From: Caballeronia sp. TF1N1
GTDB taxonomy: Bacteria; Pseudomonadota; Gammaproteobacteria; Burkholderiales; Burkholderiaceae
DNA length: 64,000 nucleotides
Direction: 5' to 3'
Assembly: GCF_022878925.1 (NCBI RefSeq)
Contig: NZ_CP084629.1
Location: 124,001-188,000 of the forward strand
The notes beneath the pieces were generated by a model. It saw nothing but the letters and a program-made list of their open reading frames with translations. It was not told the origin of the DNA and made no database searches. Positions 16,871-26,180 of this stretch are shown piece by piece. The first letter of the stretch is position 1, and every line of letters starts with the position of its first letter. The position numbers were made by a program, and so were the translations under genes.

Positions 16871-17890
16871 TCACTTGCCAGGAATGAGCACTACTCGGAA
16901 ACGCGCCTTGCCGCTCATCATGCGGTCGTAGGCTTCGGCCGCGCGCGAGAGCGGGTACTCTTCGGTCATCGGCTTCACGCCCGACAAAGCGCTGAACGCG
17001 AGCGTTTCCTGCGAGTCCGCCGCCGTGCCGGACGGCCAGCCTTGCACCGAGTTGCGACCCATGATGAACTGCGCGACGGGCACTTCCACGGGCTCTTGCG
17101 AGATGCCGACCATGATCAGCTTGCCGTTGATGCCGAGCCCGCCGATAGCCGCGCTCATCGCCTTGCCGCTCGTGGCGGTGGCGAGAATCACGCGTGCGCC
17201 GCCGAGTGCTTGCAGCGCTTCGCCGACGTTTTGCGATTCGCTGTCGATATAGTGATGCGCGCCGAGTTGCTTCGCGAGCGGTTCCTTGTCCTTGCCGCGC
17301 GCGATGGCGACCGTGACGAAGCCCATCTTGCGCGCGAACTGCACGCCGAGATGCCCGAGCCCGCCGATGCCGAGGATCGCCGCGACATCGCCCGCGCGGG
17401 TGCCGCTATTGCGCAGCGCGTTGAACGTCGTGATGCCGGCGCAGAGAAGCGGCGCGGCGTCGATATCGGAGAGATCGTCGGGCATGCGCGCGAGTGCTTC
17501 CTGCGGCGCCACCATGTATTCCGCGTAACCGCCGTCGTAGCTGATACCGGGAACGAGCGCGTTCTTGCAAAGCACGAAGTCGCCGTGACGGCAATTTTCG
17601 CAATGCCCGCAATGCCCGCCATGCCAACCGACGCCGACCCGCTGCCCGGCCTGCCATCCCTCGACGTTCGCACCGAGTTTCTCGATGACGCCTGCAATTT
17701 CGTGACCGGGTACGCGCGGAAACTCGAGACCCGGCCATTGGCCTTCTTTCGTGAGGGAATCGCTGTGGCAGATGCCACAGGCTTGCACTTTGATGAGCAC
17801 GTGTCCTTCGGGCGGATCGGGTATTTCGCGCTCCACGAGTTCGAGCGGACCGCCGGCTTTTGCTACTTGCACTGCGTGCATCGTTGGCAT
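16871..17890 (-). CDS. Zinc-dependent alcohol dehydrogenase (AdhA/AdhP type)
   Basis: 339 residues, medium-chain dehydrogenase. Catalytic zinc ligands lie in CGICHSD and GHE; the structural zinc site has four cysteines in CGHCENCRHGDFVLC. The Rossmann motif is ILGIGGLGHLGVQFA. It oxidises primary alcohols or reduces aldehydes with NAD(P). The ATG at 17890 follows AAGGAG at 6 bases; an in-frame upstream extension is unlikely. It appears monocistronic. Confidence 0.92.
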   Translation of the reverse strand: MPTMHAVQVAKAGGPLELVEREIPDPPEGHVLIKVQACGICHSDSLTKEGQWPGLEFPRVPGHEIAGVIEKLGANVEGWQAGQRVGVGWHGGHCGHCENCRHGDFVLCKNALVPGISYDGGYAEYMVAPQEALARMPDDLSDIDAAPLLCAGITTFNALRNSGTRAGDVAAILGIGGLGHLGVQFARKMGFVTVAIARGKDKEPLAKQLGAHHYIDSESQNVGEALQALGGARVILATATSGKAMSAAIGGLGINGKLIMVGISQEPVEVPVAQFIMGRNSVQGWPSGTAADSQETLAFSALSGVKPMTEEYPLSRAAEAYDRMMSGKARFRVVLIPGK

Positions 17891-18027
17891 CGTTTGCTCC
17901 TTGGTGTGGGAGGAACTTCGCGGCGTTGGGCGAGCCGCGCGCTTGCTGTTCGGCACTGCAATGGGGATGCTATACGTAGTTGGGGGAAAGTTCAGGAAAG
18001 AGTGTTGCTAAAGCGCGCTTCATGAAT

Positions 18028-18642
18028 TCACATCACCCGCGCCCATCCCCGTCGTTCAAAGTGCGCCGTCTCGAACGCTTCGATCTGCGCCAGCGACTGA
18101 AGCGTCAAATCGACCGTATCCATTCCCTCCATCACCATGCGTTTATGACGCGCGCCGATGGAATACGCATATCGCTTACCCGATGCCGACACCACCGTCT
18201 GCCCTTCCAGATCGATGGAAATAACAGCACCCGGCGTCTCGGTCACTTCACGCGCAAGCATATCGACGACATCGCGTTCCAGTTGCACGAGCAGCAAGCG
18301 GTTATTCATCGCGTTCGAATAGAAAATCTCCGCGAAACTCGGCGCAATCACCGCAGCAAAACCATATTGCTGCAAACCCCACACCGCATGCTCCCGGCTG
18401 GAACCACATCCGAAATTCGCGCCGCCAATCAGAATGCGCGCCTTTGCAAACTCCGCCCGATTGAGCACGCAATCCCCACGCGGCGCGCCGTTTTCATCGA
18501 AACGCAAGTCGTACAGCAAACCATCCGCTAGACCCGCCTTGTCGATAATGCGCAGAAACTGCTTCGGCATGATCTGGTCGGTATCCAGGTTGTCGATGGA
18601 CAACGGCGCCGCGCTGCCTGCAATCTTCGTCAGTCGCGTCAT
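18028..18642 (-). CDS. leuD: LeuD-like 3-isopropylmalate dehydratase small subunit (paralogue)
   Basis: 204 residues, swivel domain of an aconitase-type hydro-lyase. DNLDTDQIMPKQFL near the N-terminus and GGANFGCGSSREHA are diagnostic. The start overlaps the leuC stop by ATGA. It forms a heterodimer with the LeuC product. The operon also contains a dehalogenase-type hydrolase and lacks leuB and leuA, so this pair is more likely catabolic (hydration or dehydration of a citramalate, maleate or alkylmalate-like acid) than part of leucine synthesis. Confidence 0.88.
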   Translation of the reverse strand: MTRLTKIAGSAAPLSIDNLDTDQIMPKQFLRIIDKAGLADGLLYDLRFDENGAPRGDCVLNRAEFAKARILIGGANFGCGSSREHAVWGLQQYGFAAVIAPSFAEIFYSNAMNNRLLLVQLERDVVDMLAREVTETPGAVISIDLEGQTVVSASGKRYAYSIGARHKRMVMEGMDTVDLTLQSLAQIEAFETAHFERRGWARVM

Positions 18643-20057
18643 GATGCCTCTCCCATGAGCGTTCGAACGTCGGTGATACAGCCGGTCATCGCGGCCGCGG
18701 CCGCCATTGCCGGGCTCATCAGATGCGTGCGGCCGCCACGTCCCTGTCGACCTTCGAAGTTGCGGTTGGTGGTCGATGCGCAACGCTCGCCCGCGTCCAG
18801 CACATCGTCGTTCATGGCAAGGCACATCGAGCAGCCAGGCTCGCGCCATTCGAAACCCGCATCGATCAGCGTCTTCGCCAGACCTTCACGCTCCGCCGCG
18901 CGTCGCACGCTGCCCGAACCCGGCACGATCATCGCGCGCACGCCGGGCGCCACGCGCTTGCCGCGCACGATGTTCGCCACCACGCGCAGGTCTTCGATAC
19001 GCCCATTCGTGCACGAGCCGATAAACACACGGTCGATCCGCGTTCCCGCCAACGAACGGCTCGCCGTGAGCCCCATGTAATCGAGCGCACGTCGCAACGA
19101 TGCCGCCGCTTCGGGGGTGGCCTGCGCGGCTTCGTCGGGAATGGGCTCGTCTATCGCGACGGCCTGATCCGGACTCGTGCCCCATGTGACAAAAGGTGCG
19201 ATGGCATGCGCGTCGAAGCGATATTCGGCATCGAAGGTCGCATCTGCGTCGGAGTAGAGTTCGCGCCAGTCCGCGAGTGCGGCTTGCCAGGCGGCCTCAT
19301 CGAGTGATTTTGCATGGGCGCGCACATAGTCGAACGTGGTCCGATCCGGCGCGATGAGCGCGGCGCGCGCGCCCGCCTCGACGGTCATGTTGCACAAGGT
19401 CATGCGCGCCTCGGCCGACAGCGACGCAATGGTCGATCCACCGAACTCGACAGCATAGCCACGCGCGCCTTGTGCGCCGATCTGGCTGATGATCCAGATC
19501 ACCACGTCCTTGGACGACGTGCCGTAAGGCAGCGCGCCATCGATATCGATGCGCATGGTTTTCGCCAGCCGATAGACGAGCGTCTGCGTGGCGAGCACAT
19601 GCTCCACTTCCGATGTGCCAATTCCAAAGCCCAACGCGCCAAGCGCGCCGTATGTCGTGGTGTGACTGTCACCGCACAATACGACCATGCCCGGACGAAT
19701 GAGCCCGAGTTCCGGCGCCACGATGTGTTCGATACCCTGCAAGGGATCATTGGCCGCGAGAAGCCGGATGCCCGCGCGCTCGCAATTGCGCGCGAGATTT
19801 TGCGCCTGCAAATACGACGCTTCATCGCGAATCACGCGCGGCGACTCGGCGTGCGTCGGAATGATGTGGCTCACGACCGCAAGCTGCTGATGCGGGCGTC
19901 GCACCGCGCGGCCACGCGCATCGAGCGCGCTGAACGCTTGCGGACTGGTGTACTCGTTCATCAGATGCAGATCGACATAGAGCAGCACGTTCTGTTCGTC
20001 GATACGCGAGACGAGGTGAGAATCGACGAGCTTCTGGTACAGGGTTCGGTTCGACAT
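18639..20057 (-). CDS. leuC: LeuC-like 3-isopropylmalate dehydratase large subunit (paralogue)
   Basis: 472 residues, close to the normal 466-475 for LeuC. Three Fe-S cysteines are seen, one in FIGSCTNGR and two in GCSMCLAMN, and GDSHTTTYGALGALGFGIGTSEVEHVLATQ is the typical active-site region. It needs a [4Fe-4S] cluster. It begins 4 bases after the haloacetate dehalogenase-like gene, so both come from one transcript. The organism would be expected to have its biosynthetic leuCD elsewhere. Confidence 0.9.
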   Translation of the reverse strand: MSNRTLYQKLVDSHLVSRIDEQNVLLYVDLHLMNEYTSPQAFSALDARGRAVRRPHQQLAVVSHIIPTHAESPRVIRDEASYLQAQNLARNCERAGIRLLAANDPLQGIEHIVAPELGLIRPGMVVLCGDSHTTTYGALGALGFGIGTSEVEHVLATQTLVYRLAKTMRIDIDGALPYGTSSKDVVIWIISQIGAQGARGYAVEFGGSTIASLSAEARMTLCNMTVEAGARAALIAPDRTTFDYVRAHAKSLDEAAWQAALADWRELYSDADATFDAEYRFDAHAIAPFVTWGTSPDQAVAIDEPIPDEAAQATPEAAASLRRALDYMGLTASRSLAGTRIDRVFIGSCTNGRIEDLRVVANIVRGKRVAPGVRAMIVPGSGSVRRAAEREGLAKTLIDAGFEWREPGCSMCLAMNDDVLDAGERCASTTNRNFEGRQGRGGRTHLMSPAMAAAAAMTGCITDVRTLMGEAS

Positions 20058-20061
20058 GGCG

Positions 20062-20940
20062 TTAGTTGGTCAGAAAGGGCAGGACGTGCTCGAGCAAGAT
20101 CGCCGGCGCTTCCTCGGGAATGTAGTGGCCGCAAGACAGCGCCTCGCCCTCGACTTCCGGCGCGTAAGCACGCCATTCGCGCAGCGGATCGAAGCATTGT
20201 TCGATGACACCCTCCTCACCCCACAGCGCCATGAATGGGCATTCAATTCGCTCGTTCGAAGCCAGCGTCGCGCGATCATGTTCGAGGTCGATGCTCACGC
20301 TCGCGCGATAGTCCTCGCAAATGCCATGCGCCGTGGCGGGATCGGACAAGCAGCGCAGATACTCGGCGTAAGCCTCTGCCGTGAACGGCGCGAGACCCGC
20401 GCTGCGCGCGCCGATGGTCTGCCTGAGATACAGGTCCGGGTCCGCGCGAATGAGCGTTTCCGGAAATGGCGCGGGCCGCACGAGCATGAACCAGTGCCAG
20501 TAGGCACGCGCGAAATCGAACGAGGTCTGCTCGTACATGGCGAGCGTCGGCGCCACGTCGAGCGTGACCAGACGCGTCACGACAGCCGGATGATCCAGCG
20601 CCATGCGAGCCGCGACACGCCCGCCACGGTCATGTCCGATGACCGCGAACGACGCATGGCCCAATGCGCGCATCAGCCCGACCTGATCGAGCGCCATGCG
20701 GCGCTTCGAATAATTCGAGTGATCGGGCGCGCCTGCGGGTTTGTCGCTGTCGCCATAGCCGCGCAAGTCGGCGGCGATAACCGTGAAATGCTCGGCGAGT
20801 GCCGGCGCCACTTCGTGCCAAATCGCGTGCGTCTGCGGATGCCCGTGCAGTAGCAGCAACGCGGGGCCTTGGCCGCCCTTGATCGCGTGAATCCTGATGC
20901 CATCGACGGAAATCGATAGCTCATCGAAGCCTTCGAACAT
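20062..20940 (-). CDS. Haloacetate (fluoroacetate) dehalogenase-type alpha/beta hydrolase
   Basis: 292 residues. Residues known from the Burkholderia FA1 fluoroacetate dehalogenase are all present at nearly the same numbers: nucleophile Asp104 and Arg105/Arg108 in GHDRGGR, relay Asp128 in LDVAPT, halide-binding His149-Trp150 in YWHWF, Tyr211 in EDYRA, and the general base His272 in CGHYIPEE. The predicted reaction is hydrolysis of a 2-haloacid such as fluoro- or chloroacetate to glycolate. The ATG at 20940 follows GGGAG. First gene of an operon with leuC and leuD, divergent from a LysR regulator. Confidence 0.88.
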   Translation of the reverse strand: MFEGFDELSISVDGIRIHAIKGGQGPALLLLHGHPQTHAIWHEVAPALAEHFTVIAADLRGYGDSDKPAGAPDHSNYSKRRMALDQVGLMRALGHASFAVIGHDRGGRVAARMALDHPAVVTRLVTLDVAPTLAMYEQTSFDFARAYWHWFMLVRPAPFPETLIRADPDLYLRQTIGARSAGLAPFTAEAYAEYLRCLSDPATAHGICEDYRASVSIDLEHDRATLASNERIECPFMALWGEEGVIEQCFDPLREWRAYAPEVEGEALSCGHYIPEEAPAILLEHVLPFLTN

Positions 20941-21057
20941 GGTTGTCTCCCAACGTTGATTCGAGTCTAATTGATGCCTTAAGAGATTGGGTTTCCGCGA
21001 AAGCATTTCGGTCGTAACCGGCAGGAACGAATCAGGCAGATTTTGGAGCGATGCGAG

Positions 21058-21948
21058 ATGGATGGCTTTTCTGACCTCAACCTGTTTGCGCTTGTGGCGC
21101 GGCATCGCAATCTGGCTGCGGCGGCGCGCGAGTTGGGTGTGACGCCGCCAGCCGTGAGCAAGCGGCTCGCGCAACTGGAGCGGCGTCTGGGCGTGCGCCT
21201 GATGAATCGCACGACGCGGCGTCTGAGCCTCACGCCCGAGGGCGAGTTGTACCTGTCGAACGGCTCGCGCATTCTCGATGAGCTCTCGGAACTCGAACAG
21301 CTCGTCACGCAAAGTCGCGGCGAACCGACTGGTCTCCTGCGTGTGAACGCGTCGTTCGGATTCGGGCGGGCGCGCATAGCGCCTGCGGTGTCGGAGTTCA
21401 TTGCGCGCTATCCGGCGATGAAGATCGTCCTGCATCTGACGGACCGTCCGGTGAGTCTTCAGGAAGAAGGTTTCGATGTCGGCATCCGCTTCGGCGAAGT
21501 GCCGGACGCGCGCATCAACGCGCGTCTGCTGCTGGCGAATCGGCGCATCTTGTGTGCATCGCCGGCTTACGTCGCGCGCCATGGCCGACCATCGGCGCCG
21601 CATGATCTCGCGCGTCACGCGTGCATCGTGTTGCGCGAAAACGAGTCGGCTTACGGCACGTGGCATTTCTCGCGCGGCAAGCGCACGGAGACGGTCAAGG
21701 TCGATGGCTCGTTATCGAGCAACGACGGCAGCGCGGTGTTGCAGTGGGCGCTGGACGGTCGCGGCATCGCGACGCGCTCGCAATGGGAGATAGACGAACA
21801 TCTCGCGCGCGGTGAGCTCGTTTCCTTGCTCGATGAATGGGCTTTGCCGGACGCGAACATTCACGCCATTTATCTCGAACGCAATCAGCTTTCGGTCAAG
21901 CTCAGGACGTTCGTGGAATTTTTGGGGGAGTATTTGCGCGGGGCGTGA
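21058..21948 (+). CDS. LysR family transcriptional regulator, divergent from dehalogenase-leuCD operon
   Basis: 296 residues. N-terminal helix-turn-helix in RNLAAAARELGVTPPAVSKRLAQLERRLGVRL, then the effector domain beginning at GLLRVNASFGFGRARIAP. Closely similar in layout to the LysR next to tarD at 40297. The ATG at 21058 follows GGAG by 9 bases; a TTG at 21043 is in frame. Divergent position, with 117 bases between starts, makes the haloacid operon its likely target. Confidence 0.9.
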   Translation: MDGFSDLNLFALVARHRNLAAAARELGVTPPAVSKRLAQLERRLGVRLMNRTTRRLSLTPEGELYLSNGSRILDELSELEQLVTQSRGEPTGLLRVNASFGFGRARIAPAVSEFIARYPAMKIVLHLTDRPVSLQEEGFDVGIRFGEVPDARINARLLLANRRILCASPAYVARHGRPSAPHDLARHACIVLRENESAYGTWHFSRGKRTETVKVDGSLSSNDGSAVLQWALDGRGIATRSQWEIDEHLARGELVSLLDEWALPDANIHAIYLERNQLSVKLRTFVEFLGEYLRGA

Positions 21949-22210
21949 TAGTCGTTTGAGCTTACCGTAGCGGCACATCTTCCGGCCAAATGATTTAGAG
22001 CGGCTTGGAATTTGGGTCCCGAATTCGTATCGGCCCGCTGGCCAGGGCCGGTTGCCCCGTCATTCGATCGATGCGAACCTTGGCTTTGTTGACCGCATCT
22101 GAACTTGCTCATCGGTGAAGCGGGTTTGATTGAGCGCAATTGGCACACCGCCGTTGTCGATTTCCGCTCCACTAATTCGTCGTCAGTGAACCTCATCAAA
22201 AGGATTTGCC

Positions 22211-22582
22211 ATGAAATACCTCGGCCTCGCCTACTTCACCCCCGAAAAGTTCGCCGCAATGACACCAGACGAAATCAAGGCGCTAGTGAGTCAATGCCCG
22301 GCATTGGACGAGAAGATGCGTGCCACCGGCAAGGTCGTGGTTTCCGCCTCGCTCGGCGATCTGGAAAACTGGAAGACGCTTCGCCCACTTGGTGGCACGA
22401 CACGCGTTACCGACGGGCCTTACACCGAAGCGAAGGAAGTGGTGGGCGGCATGTTCATCATCGAGGCAGATAGCCCTGACGAGGCGGTGCGCATCGCGTC
22501 CATGCATCCGGCCGCGACATTGGGCGAAGAAGGCGGATGGGCCGTGGAGCTTATTCCCCTGGATTTTTATCTGGCGCCATGA
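22211..22582 (+). CDS. YCII-related (DGPF domain) protein
   Basis: 123 residues with the hallmark DGPYTEAKEVVGGMFIIEA, preceded by a MKYLGLAYFTPEKF strand. Family members have a ferredoxin-like fold and are often near sigma factors or monooxygenases; the biochemical role is not defined. AAAGGA lies before the ATG. It stands alone, 315 bases before the flavin monooxygenase gene. The 262 bases between the LysR stop and this gene show no coding sequence. Confidence 0.85.
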   Translation: MKYLGLAYFTPEKFAAMTPDEIKALVSQCPALDEKMRATGKVVVSASLGDLENWKTLRPLGGTTRVTDGPYTEAKEVVGGMFIIEADSPDEAVRIASMHPAATLGEEGGWAVELIPLDFYLAP

Positions 22583-22897
22583 GTTGAACTGCTGCGCGGC
22601 GCTATTGCTCCGCAATGCCGTGACCCTTACCGCAGACAAAGACCGGAAAAAACGTTTTCCATATAAGTCGAAGTTTCGTTCATCTTCAGGTTTTCTCGAG
22701 GCTGCCGTAAGCGTTGCAATGACTGCTCTTTCGTCACCGCACTCTTGGTCTAAGCGCGCGGAGCCTGCCGTGCTCCCCGACCGATAGCGGACGATCGAGA
22801 AGGCGCGGACATGGACATCATGCTCGTACTCGCGCCACGGCGCCTATCCTGAAGACTCCGACTGAATCGCTCAATTCTTTGCTTTGAGAGGACGTAT
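22583..22897 (+). other. Non-coding stretch with an AAAACGTTTT palindrome
   Basis: 315 bases without a supported gene. GGAAAA (22645-22650) and TTTTCC (22655-22660) flank a centre with CG, containing the perfect palindrome AAAACGTTTT. Such a CG-centred palindrome resembles LacI/GalR-family operators, but no such regulator is in the window. The monooxygenase gene's ribosome site GAGAGGA is at the end of the stretch. Confidence 0.4.
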
Positions 22898-24379
22898 ATG
22901 ACTGCTTCCGTTCTGATCGTTGGCGCCGGTCCAGTCGGCATGACGCTCGCCTCCGAACTCGCCCGCTACGGTGTCCACGCGCGCATCGTAGACAAGGCGC
23001 CGCACCGTACCGATAAATCCAAAGCCATGGTGCTTTGGAGCAGAACGCTCGAATTGCTCGACCGGGGCGACGGCGGCGCCGCGCCATTCGTGAACGCTGG
23101 CTTCAAGATCGACGGCGTCGTCTTCATGGCGCAGGACGAGGTGGTTGGCCGGGTTGCAATGGACATGATCCCCAGCACGCACAACTACGCGCTGGCACTG
23201 CCGCAATCCGAGACCGAGCGATTGCTGGAGGAGCGTCTGGCGAGCCAAGGCGTATCTATCGAGCGCGGTGTCGAAGTAACGATGATCACGCCCGATGCCT
23301 CTGGCGCGGATGCGGTGTTGCGCCATCCGGACGGCCGCGAAGAGGCCGTGCGTGTCGACTGGCTGCTTGGTTGCGATGGCGCGCACAGCATCGTAAGACA
23401 CGCCTTGAACGTGCCTTTCGAGGGCGAAACGCTGCTGAGCGATTGGTTCCTTGCTGACGTTCACATGACGGGGTATCCGCGCCCTGACACGGACGCTTCT
23501 GTCCACTGGCATAAGGATGGCGTCTTGCTGATTTTTCCCATCCAGGCTGGCCGTTACCGCGTCATCGGCGACTTGCCGGCGACGGCGGATAAGGTTTCAC
23601 CGACGCCAACGCTCGCACAGGTGCAGCAGCTCGTAGACCGGCGCGGCCCGGCCGGTACCAAACTCCACGATCCCGTATGGTTGTCCGGCTTTCGCATCAA
23701 CGGTCGCAAGGTGACGGGCTATCGACACGGCCACACGTTCCTTGCGGGGGACGCAGCGCATATTCACAGTCCCGCTGGCGGTCAAGGCATGAACACCGGC
23801 ATGCAGGATGCGATCAACCTTGCCTGGAAACTTGCACTCGTGCTGCGCAACGAAGCGGATGAGTCGCTCCTCGACACCTACAGCCCGGAGCGCAGCGCGG
23901 TTGGCGACGAGGTACTGAAAGCCGCGGAACGACTGACATCGGTCGCCACGCTTCGCAACCCGATTGCACAGCGTTTGCGTAACCTTGCCGGGCACTTTGC
24001 CTTGGGCTTCTCGCATTTCACCCGTGGCGTTGCTCAAACCATGTCGGAAGTGACGGTCCACTATCCGCATAGCCCGCTCAACGGCCCATCCGTGCATGGG
24101 ATGAAGCCTGGCGAACGCGTTGCGCCGACGTCCGACCACGCACCAGCAGGATCAGGCGTGCGGCCGGTGTTCGCGCTGTTCGCGGCGCCGACTGCGGCAG
24201 TGAAGCAGTTGATCAACGCCTATCCGGGCCTGCTCGACGACAACGTCCGACCACCATTGCAAGCCGACACGATCTCGCTCGTGCGGCCCGATGGATATCT
24301 CGCCTGCTCGGCTAGTGAAGCAGATACGATTGCCACGTATCTCGATCGTTTGACGGCACGGCATGGCGTTCCTGCCTGA
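22898..24379 (+). CDS. FAD-dependent aromatic monooxygenase (PheA/TfdB family)
   Basis: 493-residue class A flavoprotein monooxygenase. The FAD dinucleotide motif is VLIVGAGPVGMTLA at the N-terminus, the DG motif is LLGCDGAHSIVR, and the GD motif is FLAGDAAHIHSPAGGQGMN. The C-terminal thioredoxin-like part is short, as in many pentachlorophenol-4-monooxygenase-like proteins. It would hydroxylate a phenolic or polyketide-like ring with NAD(P)H and O2. It is preceded by GAGAGGA. The substrate is unknown; genes for ring cleavage are not adjacent. Confidence 0.9.
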   Translation: MTASVLIVGAGPVGMTLASELARYGVHARIVDKAPHRTDKSKAMVLWSRTLELLDRGDGGAAPFVNAGFKIDGVVFMAQDEVVGRVAMDMIPSTHNYALALPQSETERLLEERLASQGVSIERGVEVTMITPDASGADAVLRHPDGREEAVRVDWLLGCDGAHSIVRHALNVPFEGETLLSDWFLADVHMTGYPRPDTDASVHWHKDGVLLIFPIQAGRYRVIGDLPATADKVSPTPTLAQVQQLVDRRGPAGTKLHDPVWLSGFRINGRKVTGYRHGHTFLAGDAAHIHSPAGGQGMNTGMQDAINLAWKLALVLRNEADESLLDTYSPERSAVGDEVLKAAERLTSVATLRNPIAQRLRNLAGHFALGFSHFTRGVAQTMSEVTVHYPHSPLNGPSVHGMKPGERVAPTSDHAPAGSGVRPVFALFAAPTAAVKQLINAYPGLLDDNVRPPLQADTISLVRPDGYLACSASEADTIATYLDRLTARHGVPA

Positions 24380-24425
24380 TCCATTCGTCGCTTGATCGGG
24401 GAGAAGCAGTCTCCAGCATTAACCG

Positions 24426-24451
24426 GCTTGCCGCGAGTGGTGGCGGCAAGC
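24426..24451 (+). terminator. Strong hairpin after the monooxygenase gene
   Basis: GCTTGCCGC (24426-24434) and GCGGCAAGC (24443-24451) are perfect 9-base arms around an 8-base loop, 47 bases beyond the monooxygenase stop. No clear U-tract follows, so it may act with Rho or bidirectionally with the convergent YciI gene. Confidence 0.45.
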
Positions 24452-24604
24452 TGGCTGCATGTTGCTTGACGGCCGTTCGCTGCACGAAAATGCCGGCTTC
24501 TCGCAAAGGCTGCGAATCAGTCATTCACAGCCTCATACCGTGTTACTGCTCACCAAGCGCACGCGAATTCAACGCTCGCCCGGCAGCATCGCTAAATGCG
24601 TTGG

Positions 24605-24934
24605 CTAATCGTGGAACGGAACCCAGAGCATTTTTACATCGACGTTAAGCATGCCCGACTGTACTGTCGGATCATCGGTTGCTATTTTTCGGGCATCCGC
24701 AAGATCAGCAGCCTTGAAAATCGTCATGCCGCCGTCCGCCAGAACACCGGAGAGACCGCCGGCTTTCTCCATGAACGGACCGCTCATCACGGTCAGCCCT
24801 TTGTCCTGCATCTCGGCCATATAAGCCACGTGTTTCATGAAGTCCGGTTGCTCGTTGTACTTCACGCTTTGAATCCACTTCGGACCCGGCGTTTGAAACG
24901 CCACGAAATAATGAGGACCATTTTCATCGACCAT
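24605..24934 (-). CDS. YciI-like protein
   Basis: 109 residues of the YCII family: HYFVAFQTPGPKW at the N-terminus, then a HVAYMAEMQDKGLTVMSGPF segment with the conserved His, Asp and GPF of YciI. Relatives include the muconolactone-like and TfdD-adjacent YciI domains and a chlorocatechol dehalogenase, TftG; a dehydrochlorinase-type role is possible. AGGAG precedes the ATG. It is 261 bases beyond the LysR stop and in the same direction. Confidence 0.8.
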   Translation of the reverse strand: MVDENGPHYFVAFQTPGPKWIQSVKYNEQPDFMKHVAYMAEMQDKGLTVMSGPFMEKAGGLSGVLADGGMTIFKAADLADARKIATDDPTVQSGMLNVDVKMLWVPFHD

Positions 24935-25195
24935 TTTCTACTCCTGGGAAGGCTATTCGAAAGAGCACTTATCACTAAGACATGATGCGTTGCCGGAGCA
25001 AGTCATCGAAAAGTGCCTGAAGGGGAGGAGTTCGGCGAATGACGCCTCGACTCCGACTTCTGCCTGTCGCCGTATATTCTTTGCCGGCGGCTTGAAATCA
25101 AAGATAGTCTCGCGCGGACGCTTTCGGTAGAGGGCGTGTTGGCATAGAACGTATTCAGTCTCCGAATAGCGTCGCTTGCGCTATCCACACGAGAG

Positions 25196-26101
25196 TTATC
25201 GAACCTTCAACCGGGGATCGGCGGCGAACAGGTCCGCTAAAAATTCGATGAAAACGCGGGTCCTGCCAGGCAACTGCCTGCTTCCGGGCCACACTGCGTT
25301 GATCGGAAAAGGCGCGGGCCGAAATGCCTTGAGAAGCGGTACGAGCCTGCCCTCCTCGACGTCCCGCGAATAAAGCCAGCCCGCGTTATGCCCAATGCCC
25401 AAGCCCGCAATTACCGCCGCTCGAACATATTCGGCGTCGTTGCTTCTTACTGGACCTTGCGGCACGTGTTCCATCGCGCCGTCGGGGCCGGCAAACGGCC
25501 AGACTCGCGGAGAGTCGCGAGACATCAGAGCAATGCATTCGTGGTTGACGAGATCATCTACCGTCTTTGGCACGCCCATGCGTTCGGTATAAGCCGGCGA
25601 AGCGACAGTAAGGTACTCGGTGCTGCCAATTCGACGCGCAATTTGAGTCGAGTCGCTCAGCGGACCAATTCGTATGGCGACGTCGATGCCTTCTTCAATC
25701 AGATTGATGTAGCGCTGCGCAACCGTGAACTCGACGCGGACGTCCGGGAACTGAGCGCAAAAGCGCGGCAGGTGCGGAACAATGCACATACGCCCAAAGG
25801 CTGGAGACAGGGCAACCCGCACCATGCCGGACGGCGACGCTTCGCCACTGCCGACGCGAGCCTCGACATCGTCCACGCTCTCGACGATCGCAACCGCACC
25901 TTCGTAGAAGCTTTGGCCCGCCTCTGTCAGGCCCAGGCCTCGCGAGCTTCGGCGCAACAGTTGCGCGCCGAGCCGTGCTTCGAGACCCGCAATCGTCTTG
26001 CTTGCCGTTGGCTGACTGATCCCGGCCGCACGCGCCGCCTTCGAGAAGTTGCCGGTGTCGGCAACACGGATGAAGAGCCGCATGACATCGATTCGATCCA
26101 C
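25196..26101 (-). CDS. LysR family transcriptional regulator
   Basis: About 301 residues. Helix-turn-helix in GNFSKAARAAGISQPTASKTIAGLEARLGAQL, effector domain from GMVRVALSPAFGRM onward. The GTG at 26101 lies 9 bases after AGGAGG and gives the family N-terminus (VDRIDVMRLFIRV); the ATG at 26152 has no such site. Located between an SDR gene and a YciI gene, all on the minus strand; it probably controls its neighbours. Confidence 0.9.
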   Translation of the reverse strand: MDRIDVMRLFIRVADTGNFSKAARAAGISQPTASKTIAGLEARLGAQLLRRSSRGLGLTEAGQSFYEGAVAIVESVDDVEARVGSGEASPSGMVRVALSPAFGRMCIVPHLPRFCAQFPDVRVEFTVAQRYINLIEEGIDVAIRIGPLSDSTQIARRIGSTEYLTVASPAYTERMGVPKTVDDLVNHECIALMSRDSPRVWPFAGPDGAMEHVPQGPVRSNDAEYVRAAVIAGLGIGHNAGWLYSRDVEEGRLVPLLKAFRPAPFPINAVWPGSRQLPGRTRVFIEFLADLFAADPRLKVR

Positions 26102-26180
26102 TGGAACTTTCCTCCTACGATATAAACGCGGCGGGACGAACGAGAAACGCAAGGCATCAGCACGGCTTATGGCATGCAGT

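Noticed and set aside
21885..22199. A 104-codon minus-strand frame in the gap between LysR and the YCII gene
   Set aside because: It overlaps the end of the LysR gene and resembles no protein family; a mobile-element remnant was considered but no transposase motif is present.
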